Notes: generated from the sequence alone by a model not told the origin. A stretch of DNA of 64,000 bases from Oleispirillum sp963668495 (GCA_963668495.1 OY764545.1:1612001-1676000), one strand, 5' to 3'; numbered from the stretch's first letter, positions 7,719 through 17,593 are shown. Numbers and translations are program-made.

Positions 7719-7747
7719 ACCATAGTGTTTGGCCCGGATACTGTCAA
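7719..7747 (-). promoter_or_regulatory. Sigma-70 type promoter of the F0 operon
   Basis: On the minus strand TTGACA (7747-7742) and TATGGT (7724-7719) are separated by exactly 17 bp, a near-consensus housekeeping promoter pointing at atpI. Confidence 0.75.
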
Positions 7748-7801
7748 GCCGGAAAAACTGCCCGAATGGGCTGTTTTATGAACTTATTTTCCAGTGCAAA
7801 A

Positions 7802-10800
7802 TCATTCAGATACCGGATCCTCACGTAAGGTTTCCGCCATTTTCAGATCAACGGAAACCAGTTGTGATACACCTTGTTCAATCATGGTGACGCCGTACAG
7901 CCGATCCATACGGGCCATAGTCATGCGATGGTGAGTGATAATTAGGAAGCGTGTTTGCCCGGTTTTCGCCATTTCGGCTAACAGCGCGCAGAATCGGTCA
8001 ACGTTTGCGTCATCCAGTGGGGCGTCCACCTCATCAAGGATACAAATTGGTGCCGGGTTGCTTTGGAACACGGCAAAAAGCAGCGCCAAAGCCGTCAGGG
8101 CTTGCTCCCCCCCCGAAAGGAGAGAGAGCAATTGCAGTCGCTTGCCCGGTGGGCTCGCCATGATTTCAATCCCTGCTGCCAACGGATCGTCGTCTTCAAC
8201 CAATGTCAGGTAGGCTTGCCCGCCCCCGAATAGCCGTTTGAAGGTTTCCTGAAAGACAGTGTTGACCGCGTGGAAGCTTTTTTGCAGCCGCGCGCGCCCC
8301 TCGCGGTTCAGTTCAGCAATGCCTTGACGCAACCGTGAGATTGCTGCCAGCAGATCGTCACGTTCTGTCTGTAGTGCCACGATTTGCTTGCTGACTTCCT
8401 CGGTTTCCAGCTCTGCTCGCAGATTGACCGGGCCCAACCGTTCGCGTTCTTGATGGCGACGAGCCGCGCGAGTTGCAATTTCCTCGCTAGACATATCAAG
8501 GTGCTTGGCGGCGATGCTTGTGTCCACGTCTTCCAGCGCGCAGCCCAAGGTATCTTGGCACCGTTGGGCGATGTCGATGCATCCCTGTTTGCGGCGTTCA
8601 ACCATTTCTTCGGCCCGGATTCTATCCTCACGGGCCTGAGCCGCCAGACGATCGGCCTCCTTTTGCTGGCTATCGGCAGCACGAAGTTCGGATTCGGCAA
8701 TTGCCAAGGCGTCGGATGTATCTTTCCGGGCCTGTTCTGCTGTTATCAATTCGGCTGTCAGGGCAGTTCGCCGTTGCTGTAAAATGGCTGGGCGCGCCTG
8801 TAATTCTTCCCGTTCTTTCAGGGCAATACGTTGCCGTTCCAGCAGTGCCGCATGATGGGAATCCGCATTGGTTTGCCGAATTTTCCAATCCTGAATTTCC
8901 TGCCGCAGATTTTTCAGCCGCTGTTGACTGCTGTCTGCCTGTCGCAAGCAGGTATCCAAAGCCGCGCGGGCCTCTGTCGCGCGGATTCGCGCTGTGCTGG
9001 CTTCAGCCTTTGCGGCTGCTGCCTCGGCTTCCAAGTCAGAGAGAGGTAGCTCAGAACTGTCCTTGAGTGTTGCCTCATAGGCAACCTGCGCGCTGATTAC
9101 GTCTTGTTCTACGGTGCTATAGCTATCCTCAAGTCGTTGCAGCCGATCCTTTGCCTGTGATTGCTGTTGATGCAATTGGTCATGGGCAGATTGGGCACGT
9201 TGCCGCGACGTTTCGGCAGTGCGCAGGGCATCGCGCGCCGTACGTTCAGCAGTTTGCGCGGCCTGTAGCTCGGTTTGGCAGGCGTTCAAAGTGTCGCGTG
9301 CTTGTTCAAAAGCCTGCAACAACTCGGGGTGCTGCGCCTGAAGCTCTTTTAATCGGTTGGCTTGCTGCAATTGCCGCGCAGTTGCTGTTGCGGTTGTATC
9401 TTTCGCATGGGGTAAACGGGTAAATCCATCCCAACGCCATAATCCACCGTCTTGGGATACAAGGCATTGCCCCGGTTTCAGGGTTGGCGCAATCCGGTCT
9501 GCAAGGTCGGCATCATCAATCAGGTACGCGTGTCCAAGCCGCCGGGATAAGCTGTCCGGGCCACTGGCAAAGTGTGATAATGGGGTGCAATCTGCGGGAA
9601 CAGCAAGAGAATCGGGAAGGGGAGGATAAGTGCGCCACCCCATGGGGGCAGTGCCTTGTGGATCGTCCGGGGCTTCGGCACCATGTTCGAGAACTGTGGC
9701 AAATGCTTTTTCGTATCCACTTTGGACCGTAACTTTGGCAAGGATAGCCGGGCCACGATCACCAACGTGGGCGGCGGCCTTTGTCACGCTTTCAAGGGCT
9801 GATATTTCAGCATCAAGACGGCGTAACTGCCCGTCAGCCTCAGAAAAGTTGGCCTGAGCCGCCGTTTTCTTTGCATCGCAACTTGCCCGGTCAGCCTCGG
9901 CTTGATCTCGTTGTTGTTGGCAGAGCTCCAGTGCATCGATTGCGGTTTGTAATGCGATGTTGGTTTGTGCCAGCTCCGTGTCTGGGCGAAGGGATGTTTT
10001 GGCTTTGCTGATGTCTGTGTCCAGCTGTTGCAATCGTGCCTGCAGGCGGGATAGTGCTGCCTGAGCATCCTGCTGGCGCGTTTTCGCGGCACGGAGCTCG
10101 GCTTCGGCGGCAGCTTTACGGGCCGTCGCTGTCGAAAGGGCTGCGTCGGCATGTTCGCGTAGGGTTTCGGCAGAGGTTAAAGCTTCCCGTGCGGCCTGTT
10201 CCCGCTGTGGGGCATCGACCAATTCTGCTTCAAGTTCAGAAATTTCCAGCGTTATGGCGGAGAAACGATGTGACGCATCGCTTGCGGCATGTTCAGCTTG
10301 GGCAATGTCGTTGGCGATCTGGCTGACACGTTCCGCGTTGCCGCGCATGGCGCGTTCCAGTCGTCTTTCATCCTGTTGCAAGGTTTCGAGGGTCAGGGTT
10401 AGGCGTTGCAGTTCACTGTTGGCAGAGTTTGCCGCTGTGCGGGCTGGTTCCAGCGCATGATGGGCTTCAAACTGCTTACGAGAGGCTTTGGCAGCGGCCT
10501 CTGTCGTCTGGGCGACGGTTGCTTCTGCATCCCGCAGGGTGGCTCGGGCGTCATTAAGGGCGGTTTCCGCGTCTTGAGCCGTGCGGACCAAAAGGGCGAT
10601 GTCCAAGGCGCGGATTTCATCGGATAACACGCGATAACGCGCGGCTTGCTTGCACTGCTTTTCAAGGCCTTGTTTCTGGGTTTCCAATGCCGTCAGGACG
10701 TCATCAAGGCGGGTCAGGTTGTTTTCGGCGCCACGTAAGCGCAGTTCGGCTTCATGACGACGGGAATACAAGCCGGAAATCCCGGCGGCTTCCTCTAGCA

Positions 10801-11290
10801 AAGCGCGGCGCTGTGACGGATTGGCGGCAATCAACGCACCAATTTTTCCTTGGGATACGATGGCGGTGGAACGTGCTCCGGTGGATGCATCCGCAAACAG
10901 CAAGTGTACGTCACGTGCGCGTACTTCCTTGCCATTGACGCGATAGGTCGAGCCGCTGCCTCGGCTGATTTTGCGGCTGACGACAAGTGTATCTTCGGTA
11001 TTGAGGACTGCGGGAGCCGTGCGGGACGAGTTATCCAGTGTCAACGTAACTTCTGCAACGTTGCGAGCTGGGCGTTTTCTGGTCCCGGCGAAAATCACAT
11101 CATCCATTTCGCCGCCGCGCATCTGTTTGGCGGAACTTTCCCCCATAACCCAGCGCAAGGATTCGACAATATTGGATTTTCCGCAGCCGTTCGGCCCGAC
11201 CACTCCGGTTAATCCCGGTTCCACGTCAAGTTCGGTCGGTTCGACAAAGGATTTAAATCCAGACAGGCGAAGTTGCGTAAACTGGATCAT
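7802..11290 (-). CDS. smc: Chromosome segregation protein SMC
   Basis: 1162 residues, the normal SMC length. N-terminal ATPase half with Walker A GPNGCGKSN near residue 33, a long coiled coil (about 165-480), hinge region (about 500-630), a second coiled coil, then the C-terminal ATPase half with signature LLSGGEQALTALALLFA and Walker B CILDEVDAPLDDANV. Organises and condenses the chromosome, normally with ScpA/ScpB, which are not in the window. Same strand as the DsbA-like gene upstream, 80 bp apart. Confidence 0.97.
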   Translation of the reverse strand: MIQFTQLRLSGFKSFVEPTELDVEPGLTGVVGPNGCGKSNIVESLRWVMGESSAKQMRGGEMDDVIFAGTRKRPARNVAEVTLTLDNSSRTAPAVLNTEDTLVVSRKISRGSGSTYRVNGKEVRARDVHLLFADASTGARSTAIVSQGKIGALIAANPSQRRALLEEAAGISGLYSRRHEAELRLRGAENNLTRLDDVLTALETQKQGLEKQCKQAARYRVLSDEIRALDIALLVRTAQDAETALNDARATLRDAEATVAQTTEAAAKASRKQFEAHHALEPARTAANSANSELQRLTLTLETLQQDERRLERAMRGNAERVSQIANDIAQAEHAASDASHRFSAITLEISELEAELVDAPQREQAAREALTSAETLREHADAALSTATARKAAAEAELRAAKTRQQDAQAALSRLQARLQQLDTDISKAKTSLRPDTELAQTNIALQTAIDALELCQQQRDQAEADRASCDAKKTAAQANFSEADGQLRRLDAEISALESVTKAAAHVGDRGPAILAKVTVQSGYEKAFATVLEHGAEAPDDPQGTAPMGWRTYPPLPDSLAVPADCTPLSHFASGPDSLSRRLGHAYLIDDADLADRIAPTLKPGQCLVSQDGGLWRWDGFTRLPHAKDTTATATARQLQQANRLKELQAQHPELLQAFEQARDTLNACQTELQAAQTAERTARDALRTAETSRQRAQSAHDQLHQQQSQAKDRLQRLEDSYSTVEQDVISAQVAYEATLKDSSELPLSDLEAEAAAAKAEASTARIRATEARAALDTCLRQADSSQQRLKNLRQEIQDWKIRQTNADSHHAALLERQRIALKEREELQARPAILQQRRTALTAELITAEQARKDTSDALAIAESELRAADSQQKEADRLAAQAREDRIRAEEMVERRKQGCIDIAQRCQDTLGCALEDVDTSIAAKHLDMSSEEIATRAARRHQERERLGPVNLRAELETEEVSKQIVALQTERDDLLAAISRLRQGIAELNREGRARLQKSFHAVNTVFQETFKRLFGGGQAYLTLVEDDDPLAAGIEIMASPPGKRLQLLSLLSGGEQALTALALLFAVFQSNPAPICILDEVDAPLDDANVDRFCALLAEMAKTGQTRFLIITHHRMTMARMDRLYGVTMIEQGVSQLVSVDLKMAETLREDPVSE

Positions 11291-11370
11291 GCGAAAAGAT
11301 CATTCCCCCGTCCCCGATTTTCCGCCATGGACGGACAGTAAAACCGGGGGATGATGTTTATCATCTGTGA

Positions 11371-12003
11371 TTATTTGGCTTTCGCTGCGGCCTCTGCCGC
11401 CTCGATCATGCGGGTCAATTTTTCCTGTTCTTCGTTGGCAATGACTTGTTCGCCATTGATGACGAGGGTCGGTGTGGCTTCCACATTATATGTTTGGCTG
11501 GCAAGGCGGCGGGCTTCGATCAACCCTTTTAAAAGGGGGCGGTCTTCAATGGCCTTTTCAACCGAGGCACGGTCCATCCCGGCAAGGGACGCCAGTGAAG
11601 CCAAAACTTCCAGCGGATTTTCCGAACGCATCCATTCCGTCTGTTTCTTGAAATATAATTCGGATAATGCGTAGCGCATGTCTTTCGGTGCGTGCTGGAC
11701 GATCATGGAAATCGCCGTGGATAGCCCGTCCAATGGATAATCATGGAAGACATATTTGGCTCGCCCAGTTTCGACAAACGTTTCCATGATCCATTTGCGA
11801 TTGTTTTCATGGAAGTATGCACAGTGCGGGCAGGTGTAAGACGAAAATTCAATGATGGTGACCGGGGCGTCATCTTTCCCAAATGTCATGAATTCCGGTT
11901 GGCGGATGTCTGTCGCTGCCGGGGATGACCCTTCGGCATAGGCGGCAGTGCCAGTCAAGACAAATGCGGAGATAATAAACAGTAATTTCAAGACTTTGCG
12001 CAC
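11371..12003 (-). CDS. DsbA-family periplasmic thiol:disulfide oxidoreductase
   Basis: 210 residues. GTG start at 12003 with AGGAG upstream; the first 22 residues form a signal peptide ending near TAAYA. Thioredoxin-fold with the redox motif CPHC in FSSYTCPHCAYFHEN, a helical insertion and the cis-proline region ATPTLVING. Relatives are the thioredoxin-domain DsbA/BdbD group that often sits next to smc in alphaproteobacteria. Likely oxidises or isomerises periplasmic disulfides; the precise substrate is unknown. Confidence 0.9.
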   Translation of the reverse strand: MRKVLKLLFIISAFVLTGTAAYAEGSSPAATDIRQPEFMTFGKDDAPVTIIEFSSYTCPHCAYFHENNRKWIMETFVETGRAKYVFHDYPLDGLSTAISMIVQHAPKDMRYALSELYFKKQTEWMRSENPLEVLASLASLAGMDRASVEKAIEDRPLLKGLIEARRLASQTYNVEATPTLVINGEQVIANEEQEKLTRMIEAAEAAAKAK

Positions 12004-12100
12004 GTTCCGAAGCTCCTGAGCTTGTGGGGGCATCCTCACACTCTATCACACATATAGATCGTCGACGGTATTGTCACGCCCTGAACTATGAAAAAGCTAT

Positions 12101-12658
12101 TCAGGATTTGTCCGGAGAAGTTTTGGCTGCGACGACCTGTCCTAATCTTTCAAGGGCAGCCTTTAATTCCGGGTCATCCACCGAGTGGACCATGTCAACC
12201 ACACTTTCGGATAGGGGAGGTAACGGCGGTGGTTTGAGCTTGGGCCGTGGCTTGGGGATTTTGCCAATGGTCATTTTGATCTTATCAACCACGGTATAGC
12301 CAAAGTGTGTGTTGATGCGACCACACAGTTCGGCTTCCTGATACTTCAGCAAGGTGGCAGAAGCCGCAGTTGACACCCGGATATGCAGCGTGCCGCCTTT
12401 CGGGCTGCGCGGTTTGGTCAGTTTTTCCGGCAATGTAAATGCCGCCATGTCTTCACCGACGATATCCACCCAGCGTGAGATAATATCGATCTCCGTGAAA
12501 CCGCGTTTTCCGACCAGTGGGCGGGCAATTTTGGCAACACTCAGCCCGAGCAGGCGCGGATAAGGTCGCCAGCGTCGTTGATCCGGCTCGGCTTTGCCTG
12601 TGCGCGCCTTGGGTTTTGTTGACCGTGATTTGGTCTTTGATGTCGGTGATTTCGCCAT
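12101..12658 (-). CDS. DUF721 (DciA-like) protein
   Basis: 185 residues from the ATG at 12658. A basic Ser/Thr/Lys-rich N-terminus is followed by the DUF721 domain (about residues 45-140; motif SRWVDIVGEDMAAFTLPEKL and GTLHIRVSTAASATLLKYQ). DUF721 proteins include DciA, the loader of the replicative helicase in bacteria without DnaC. The Pro-rich C-terminal tail is poorly conserved. Divergent from mutY, 74 bp apart. Replication role is inferred from the family. Confidence 0.8.
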   Translation of the reverse strand: MAKSPTSKTKSRSTKPKARTGKAEPDQRRWRPYPRLLGLSVAKIARPLVGKRGFTEIDIISRWVDIVGEDMAAFTLPEKLTKPRSPKGGTLHIRVSTAASATLLKYQEAELCGRINTHFGYTVVDKIKMTIGKIPKPRPKLKPPPLPPLSESVVDMVHSVDDPELKAALERLGQVVAAKTSPDKS

Positions 12659-12732
12659 ACTTGCATCATAGGCAAAATTTCTGAAAACGATAGTGTCTTG
12701 ACGATTGGAAAGATTCCAATCACACACACGGG

Positions 12733-13806
12733 ATGCAAAAAATGATCTTGTACCCGTCTTCACCTGCTGATCTGTCACGCCATCTTTTGCGCTGGTATGA
12801 TGCTGGGCATCGTCAGTTACCATGGCGACCGGCCCCCGGTGCCTTGGGGGATGCCTATCAGGTTTGGCTCAGCGAGGTCATGCTGCAACAGACCACCGTT
12901 GCCGCCGTGATCCCGTATTACACCAAATTTCTGCAACGCTGGGCGACTTTGGCTGATTTGGCGGCGGCGACGGATGCGGATGTCATGTCGGCATGGGCGG
13001 GGTTGGGGTACTACAGCCGGGCCCGAAACCTGTTGGTTTGCGCGCGGCAGGTCATGACAGATCATGGCGGGGCGTTTCCGCAAACTGCGGCCGAAATTTC
13101 ACGTTTGCCGGGATGTGGGCCTTATACCTCTGCGGCGATTGCAGCCATTGCTTTTGGTGAGCCGGTGGCGGCTGTGGATGGCAATGTGGAACGCGTATTG
13201 TCCCGACTTATGGATGATGCGACTTTGCTGCCGAAGTTTAAGGCCAAGGCGCGGACCATTGCGCAGGGATTGGTGCCGAAAGCACGGGCAGGGGACTTTG
13301 TGCAGGCATCCATTGAGCTTGGCGCGACGGTGTGTCGCCCGAAAGATCCGAACTGCGCCGAGTGTCCGTGGCAGGACGCTTGTCAGGCCAAGGCGAACGG
13401 GACAATAGCCCATCGTCCGAACCGACCACCAAAAGCGGCTAAACCGCAACGAAGCGGGTTGGTGTATTGGGTGGAACGTGATGAGCAGGTGTGGCTGGTG
13501 CGCCGCCCAGAGTCTGGGTTGCTGGGTGGGATGTTGGCATTTCCTTCCAGTGCTTGGGAAGAAAACCTGCAATTGGTATCAGCCGATTGTATTCCAACAG
13601 ATTGGTCCCGGACGGCCTTGAATACTCCTGTCCGCCATGTGTTCACCCATTTTTCCTTGGACTTGACCGTGGTGAAGGTTATGCCTCCCGCACAGGCGGA
13701 TGTGGCGGCAGTTATGGGGGTAGGGCAATGGCAAAAGGCCTGCACCGTGATGGATGCAGGCCTGCCAACGGTTATGAAGAAAGTCGCAAAACTGGTTTTA
13801 GGCTAG
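12733..13806 (+). CDS. mutY: Adenine DNA glycosylase MutY
   Basis: 357 residues. Contains the glycosylase helix-hairpin-helix LPGCGPYTSAAIAAIAFG with the catalytic Asp in AAVDGNVERVLSRL, catalytic Glu in EVMLQQT, the Cys cluster C-x6-C-x2-C-x5-C (CRPKDPNCAECPWQDAC) for a [4Fe-4S] cluster, and a C-terminal Nudix-like 8-oxoG recognition domain (about 235-357). Removes adenine mispaired with 8-oxoguanine. Its last 9 bp overlap the 3' end of the convergent ccrM gene. Confidence 0.96.
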   Translation: MQKMILYPSSPADLSRHLLRWYDAGHRQLPWRPAPGALGDAYQVWLSEVMLQQTTVAAVIPYYTKFLQRWATLADLAAATDADVMSAWAGLGYYSRARNLLVCARQVMTDHGGAFPQTAAEISRLPGCGPYTSAAIAAIAFGEPVAAVDGNVERVLSRLMDDATLLPKFKAKARTIAQGLVPKARAGDFVQASIELGATVCRPKDPNCAECPWQDACQAKANGTIAHRPNRPPKAAKPQRSGLVYWVERDEQVWLVRRPESGLLGGMLAFPSSAWEENLQLVSADCIPTDWSRTALNTPVRHVFTHFSLDLTVVKVMPPAQADVAAVMGVGQWQKACTVMDAGLPTVMKKVAKLVLG

Positions 13807-14883
13807 GCCGCCGATTTCCGAACGAATACGTTGCCGCAAGATATCGATGGGCATCAATTCGTTATCATGTTGGAAGTGCCAGAAGGTCCAACCGTTACAG
13901 GAAGGCAGCCCTTGCAATTTTGCGCCAACCTGATGGATAGAGCCGCGAATATCAGTCGCAACCAGTGTGCCGTCTGCCCGCACTTTCGCTTGATAGCGCG
14001 CACGGGAATCATAAAGGATGTCGCCGGGTTGCAGCAATCCACGTTCCAGCACATTGCCAAACGGTACGCGTGGTTCGCTTTTCTTGTTAAAGATTTTGAT
14101 GGCATCCAAGTCTTGGATCGGTTCGACTTCCGCAATGCGTTTTTTCGCACCAGCAATATAGCTTTTATCCCGTTCAAGGCCAATGTAACGGCGGCCCAGT
14201 CGTTTGGCGGCGGCCCCGGTTGTGCCGGTGCCAAAGAACGGGTCAACAATCAGGTCGCCGGGTTTTGTTGCTGCCAACATAATGCGGTAAAGCAAGGCTT
14301 CCGGTTTTTGTGTCGGGTGCAGTTTGCTGCCGTCTTCACCCTTTAGGCGTTCAGAACCAGTGCAAAGCGGGATCAACCAATCGCTGCGCATTTGCGTGCC
14401 TTCGTTCATGTCTTTCAGTGCATTGTAATTGAACGTGTATTTCGCGTCTTGACTCTTTGCGCACCACAGCAATGTCTCATGGGCATTGGTGAACCGGGTG
14501 CCGCGGAAGTTCGGCATCGGGTTGGATTTGCGCCAGACAATATCATTCAGAATCCAATAGCCCATGGTCTGCAGAATGGAGCCCACACGATAGATATTGT
14601 GGTAACTGCCAATGACCCACAGGGTGCCATCGTCTTTCAGAACGCGGCGGGCGGCTTTGAGCCATTTGAACGAAAATTCGTCATAGGCTCGGAAGCTTTC
14701 GAATTGGTCCCATTCATCGTCGACGCCATCAACGCGGGAGTTGTCCGGGCGCAGCAACTCTCCACCCAGTTGTAGATTATATGGCGGGTCGGCGAACACC
14801 ATGTCGACGGATTTTTCCGGCATTGCATTCATCAATTCAATGCAGTCACCTTGATAGATCGTGTCGTGGGCAAAGGTCATCAT
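13798..14883 (-). CDS. ccrM: CcrM-type cell-cycle regulated DNA adenine methyltransferase
   Basis: 361 residues, close to Caulobacter CcrM (358). Catalytic motif IV DPPY near residue 35 comes before motif I DPFFGTGTTGAAA near residue 215, the beta-class order. The C-terminal 80 residues (NVLERGLLQPGDILYDSRARY, GSIHQVGAKLQGLPSCNGWTFW) are the extra DNA-reading domain typical of CcrM. Expected to methylate adenine in GANTC. Start chosen at the tandem ATG at 14883/14880; an upstream TTG is unlikely. Lies 69 bp downstream of rnhB. Four GANTC sites cluster directly upstream, suggesting methylation-dependent expression as known in Caulobacter. Confidence 0.93.
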   Translation of the reverse strand: MMTFAHDTIYQGDCIELMNAMPEKSVDMVFADPPYNLQLGGELLRPDNSRVDGVDDEWDQFESFRAYDEFSFKWLKAARRVLKDDGTLWVIGSYHNIYRVGSILQTMGYWILNDIVWRKSNPMPNFRGTRFTNAHETLLWCAKSQDAKYTFNYNALKDMNEGTQMRSDWLIPLCTGSERLKGEDGSKLHPTQKPEALLYRIMLAATKPGDLIVDPFFGTGTTGAAAKRLGRRYIGLERDKSYIAGAKKRIAEVEPIQDLDAIKIFNKKSEPRVPFGNVLERGLLQPGDILYDSRARYQAKVRADGTLVATDIRGSIHQVGAKLQGLPSCNGWTFWHFQHDNELMPIDILRQRIRSEIGGLA

Positions 14884-14904
14884 CGGTTTACAATCGGGCC
14901 AGTT

Positions 14905-14971
14905 GAGTCGAGTCGTTTTCAAATGAGAACATGCCCCCGCCCCGAGTCGCCGTCAAGAAATGTTTTGAGTC
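14905..14971 (-). promoter_or_regulatory. Cluster of four GANTC sites upstream of ccrM
   Basis: GAGTC occurs at 14905-14909, 14910-14914, 14944-14948 and 14967-14971, i.e. four sites in 67 bp where chance expectation is about one per 256 bp. They lie between ccrM and the end of rnhB, the likely promoter/leader of ccrM. Confidence 0.65.
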
Positions 14972-15624
14972 AAGAGTTTGCGAATTGGCGCAAATGATTT
15001 CCTGTGATGGATTGTCAATCCTTTTTTTGCCAGACCAGCTTGATGTTCTTTGGTGCCGTAACCGGCGTTGCGACACCATCCATAGTCTGGATACTCCTGA
15101 TCCAACCCCAACATAATGCGATCTCGTGTAACCTTGGCCAAAATCGAAGCTGCCGCGATTGAGGCTGAAATACCGTCGCCTTTGATAATAAATTTTGCCG
15201 GACACGGCAAATCTGGAGGTATCCTATTACCGTCAATCAGAGCGAAGATTGGTGGGCCAGAATAGGAAATCGTCAACTTTTCGACCGCGCGCTGCATGGC
15301 AAGGTATGTCGCCTGTAGGATATTTAGCGCGTCGATTTCCTCAACCGTGGCGTCTCCGCATGCCCATGCCACTCCGGGATCGGTGGACAATTGCTCAAAC
15401 AAAACGTCCCGGCGTTTTGCCGTCAGCTTTTTTGAATCATTAAGGGCGGCAATCATTTCTGGGTTGGCCACGGTTCTATCAATTGCTGCTGCTGCTGCGA
15501 CCACTGGCCCGGCCCATGGCCCACGTCCAACTTCATCAATGCCGATGATCATTCCGTGTGTGCCAAGGGCTTGCAGGCAGTCATCCTCGTGGCTGAAATC
15601 CGGCATGGTGAATACTTCTTTCAT
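14953..15624 (-). CDS. rnhB: Ribonuclease HII
   Basis: 223 residues. Acidic active-site residues: Asp and Glu in IGIDEVGRGPWAGPVVAAA, Asp in ALIDGN and the later Asp in AKVTRDRIM; the segment GYGTKEHQAGL is also typical. Removes RNA from RNA-DNA hybrids and single ribonucleotides in DNA. I use the ATG at 15624; the ATG at 15606 is an equally possible start. Gene order rnhB-ccrM is conserved in several alphaproteobacteria. Confidence 0.94.
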   Translation of the reverse strand: MKEVFTMPDFSHEDDCLQALGTHGMIIGIDEVGRGPWAGPVVAAAAAIDRTVANPEMIAALNDSKKLTAKRRDVLFEQLSTDPGVAWACGDATVEEIDALNILQATYLAMQRAVEKLTISYSGPPIFALIDGNRIPPDLPCPAKFIIKGDGISASIAAASILAKVTRDRIMLGLDQEYPDYGWCRNAGYGTKEHQAGLAKKGLTIHHRKSFAPIRKLLTQNIS

Positions 15625-15637
15625 TCTGGTAGGACGC

Positions 15638-15665
15638 AAAACAGGGAGCCTTTAAGGCCCCCTGT
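15638..15665 (-). terminator. Terminator after the lytic transglycosylase gene
   Basis: On the minus strand ACAGGG-GGCC pairs with GGCT-CCCTGT around a 5-nt loop and runs into TTTTG. It separates the transglycosylase transcript from rnhB. Confidence 0.6.
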
Positions 15666-15724
15666 CAAACAATCCAGTATATTGATGGTCTCGGCAAGAG
15701 CCGATAAACGGAAACCTTACCGGC

Positions 15725-17530
15725 CTATGGTTGGGAAGCCACACGGGTTCTGTCGGTTTCCAGTGCGGTATATGCAGGCCAATGCCCTGACACCACCGCA
15801 TCCAATGACGGTGTGTTTTGGTTAAGGCGCATCCGGTAAATCCACAGGTTGGTCATCACCCGTTCGATATAATGGCGGGTTTCCCGTGCGACCAAAGATT
15901 CAATGAACAAAAGCGGGTCGTCACCGTAATTGGCCTTGTTGCGCCATGTAATCAGGTTCCCCGGCCCGCCGTTGTATGCTGTGGCAAGGAAGAATAGGTT
16001 GTCACTGACATAATTGGTATCCATCAAATATTGCAGATACCGTTGGCCCAGCTTCAGATTAAAAGCCGGGTCTAAAAGTGCGTCTCGTCCACGGCGACGC
16101 TCTTCACTGTCGGAAATATAACGGGCGGTGGCGGGCATGATTTGCATCAACCCCCGTGCGCCGGCCCGGCTTTTTGCCGTGTGATCAAATCCTGATTCTT
16201 GGCGGGCGAACGCATAAATCAGGGCGCGGTCCAATTTCCAACCATCCTGCGGGGACCACGCCGGGATTGGGTATCTGGCATCATCGTAAATAACCCCTTC
16301 CTTGCGTTGCAGGTCCGTACTGATACGCATGGCAAGTCCGGCAAGTCCAGAAGACTGGGCAATGGCAGTGATAGCCTGCCGTACGGTTGGGTCAGCATTT
16401 GGGTACAACAGCCGCAGTTCTTCCTCGGCGCGATGATGGTCGCCAATTTGCAGAAGCGCCAAGGCCCGGCGTCCGGCTGGGTATTGTTCAATGATGGCCT
16501 GATCGTTGCGGGACATGCTTTCTGCATTCCAGCCAAAACCGATTGGAAGGCCGAGGGCACGGCGCGCAATCAGGCCGTAAAATGTCCGTGGGCTGTCAGC
16601 GGCCTTAATCAGCCAGTCATTGACTGCCTGCGGGTTGCGGGCGCGTAATGCCGCGCGGGCGGCCCAGTATGCGCCACCGCTACGGGTCCATTGGTCGGCT
16701 TTGGATTTGGCAACCATACCGAAATAGGTTTCGGCGTTGGCGTATTGACCTTGACGCCAGCTTGCCAAGCCAGCGGTCCATGCGGCTTGTGGAGCCTTAA
16801 GCCCGGAGCGTTTGGCAGCAGGGGCTGCCCATTCCAGTGCGAAATCATCCCGCCCATCAAGAAAATAGGAAAAGGCCAAAGCACCGCGCAAGCGATCCGT
16901 ATCCAGACGGTTCAGCAATTTAGTCAGATTGGTGTTGGTCAGAATTCGTTTTGCGGTCAGGGTTGAGCCATTGCTCAATGCCTTGCGGAACCGATAAGTC
17001 AGCTTGCGGACCGTTCGTGCATCACTGGCTGTCAGGTGTCCGGTGTATTGGTCCCGTAGCCAGTGCGGGCCACCGTCAATGCCGCCACGTCCACTTAAAA
17101 CCCGATCCACTCCGGGGCGGGGAACATGAGTGGATTTGTGGACACGTGTTTTTGCAAGCTTATAAATGGCTTTGGCGTCTGGGTGGTCTTGGTAATCCTG
17201 AAGCCACGTAATCAGTTCTGCCGCACGGCTGCGGTACTTCGTTGGATGTAAATACCGTTGGGCAAGGATGGTGCCGCGTAGCAGTCCGTCATCCAGTTGG
17301 GCAAGCAATGCATCGGCGCGCTTCCAGTCCCCTTTGTCTTGCAATGCGAAAATTTGACGATATAGGTTCGCATCTGCATCTGACAGGCTGCCGAATTGCA
17401 TGACTTGGACGGTTGTCGTCGGGATTTGAAGATCAAAATCCCGCGGTCCTTCCGCCGCATTGGCAGTGCTTATGGTCAGTGTCGCAAAGATACAAGCGCA
17501 AGCCATCTTGCGCGCGGCAGTTACAAGCAC
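15725..17530 (-). CDS. slt: Soluble lytic murein transglycosylase (Slt70-like)
   Basis: 601 residues. Signal peptide in the first 25 residues (ending STANA), a long all-helical superhelical region (about 50-430) as in Slt70, then the lysozyme-like catalytic domain with the catalytic Glu in FARQESGFDHTAKSRAGARG and GLMQIMPATAR, plus TAYNGGPGN. Cleaves peptidoglycan glycan strands in the periplasm to give 1,6-anhydro ends. Monocistronic: its own terminator lies at 15638-15665 and a possible CRP-type site lies upstream. Confidence 0.95.
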   Translation of the reverse strand: MLVTAARKMACACIFATLTISTANAAEGPRDFDLQIPTTTVQVMQFGSLSDADANLYRQIFALQDKGDWKRADALLAQLDDGLLRGTILAQRYLHPTKYRSRAAELITWLQDYQDHPDAKAIYKLAKTRVHKSTHVPRPGVDRVLSGRGGIDGGPHWLRDQYTGHLTASDARTVRKLTYRFRKALSNGSTLTAKRILTNTNLTKLLNRLDTDRLRGALAFSYFLDGRDDFALEWAAPAAKRSGLKAPQAAWTAGLASWRQGQYANAETYFGMVAKSKADQWTRSGGAYWAARAALRARNPQAVNDWLIKAADSPRTFYGLIARRALGLPIGFGWNAESMSRNDQAIIEQYPAGRRALALLQIGDHHRAEEELRLLYPNADPTVRQAITAIAQSSGLAGLAMRISTDLQRKEGVIYDDARYPIPAWSPQDGWKLDRALIYAFARQESGFDHTAKSRAGARGLMQIMPATARYISDSEERRRGRDALLDPAFNLKLGQRYLQYLMDTNYVSDNLFFLATAYNGGPGNLITWRNKANYGDDPLLFIESLVARETRHYIERVMTNLWIYRMRLNQNTPSLDAVVSGHWPAYTALETDRTRVASQP

Positions 17531-17593
17531 AGGACGTATCCCCCTCGCCGTACGCCGTCACGCTTAGCGCGCGGCCCCCAAATCACTGTCATT

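Noticed and set aside
12659..12823. 55-codon extension of the DUF721 protein
   Set aside because: It overlaps the mutY start, and the DUF721 domain needs no such extension.
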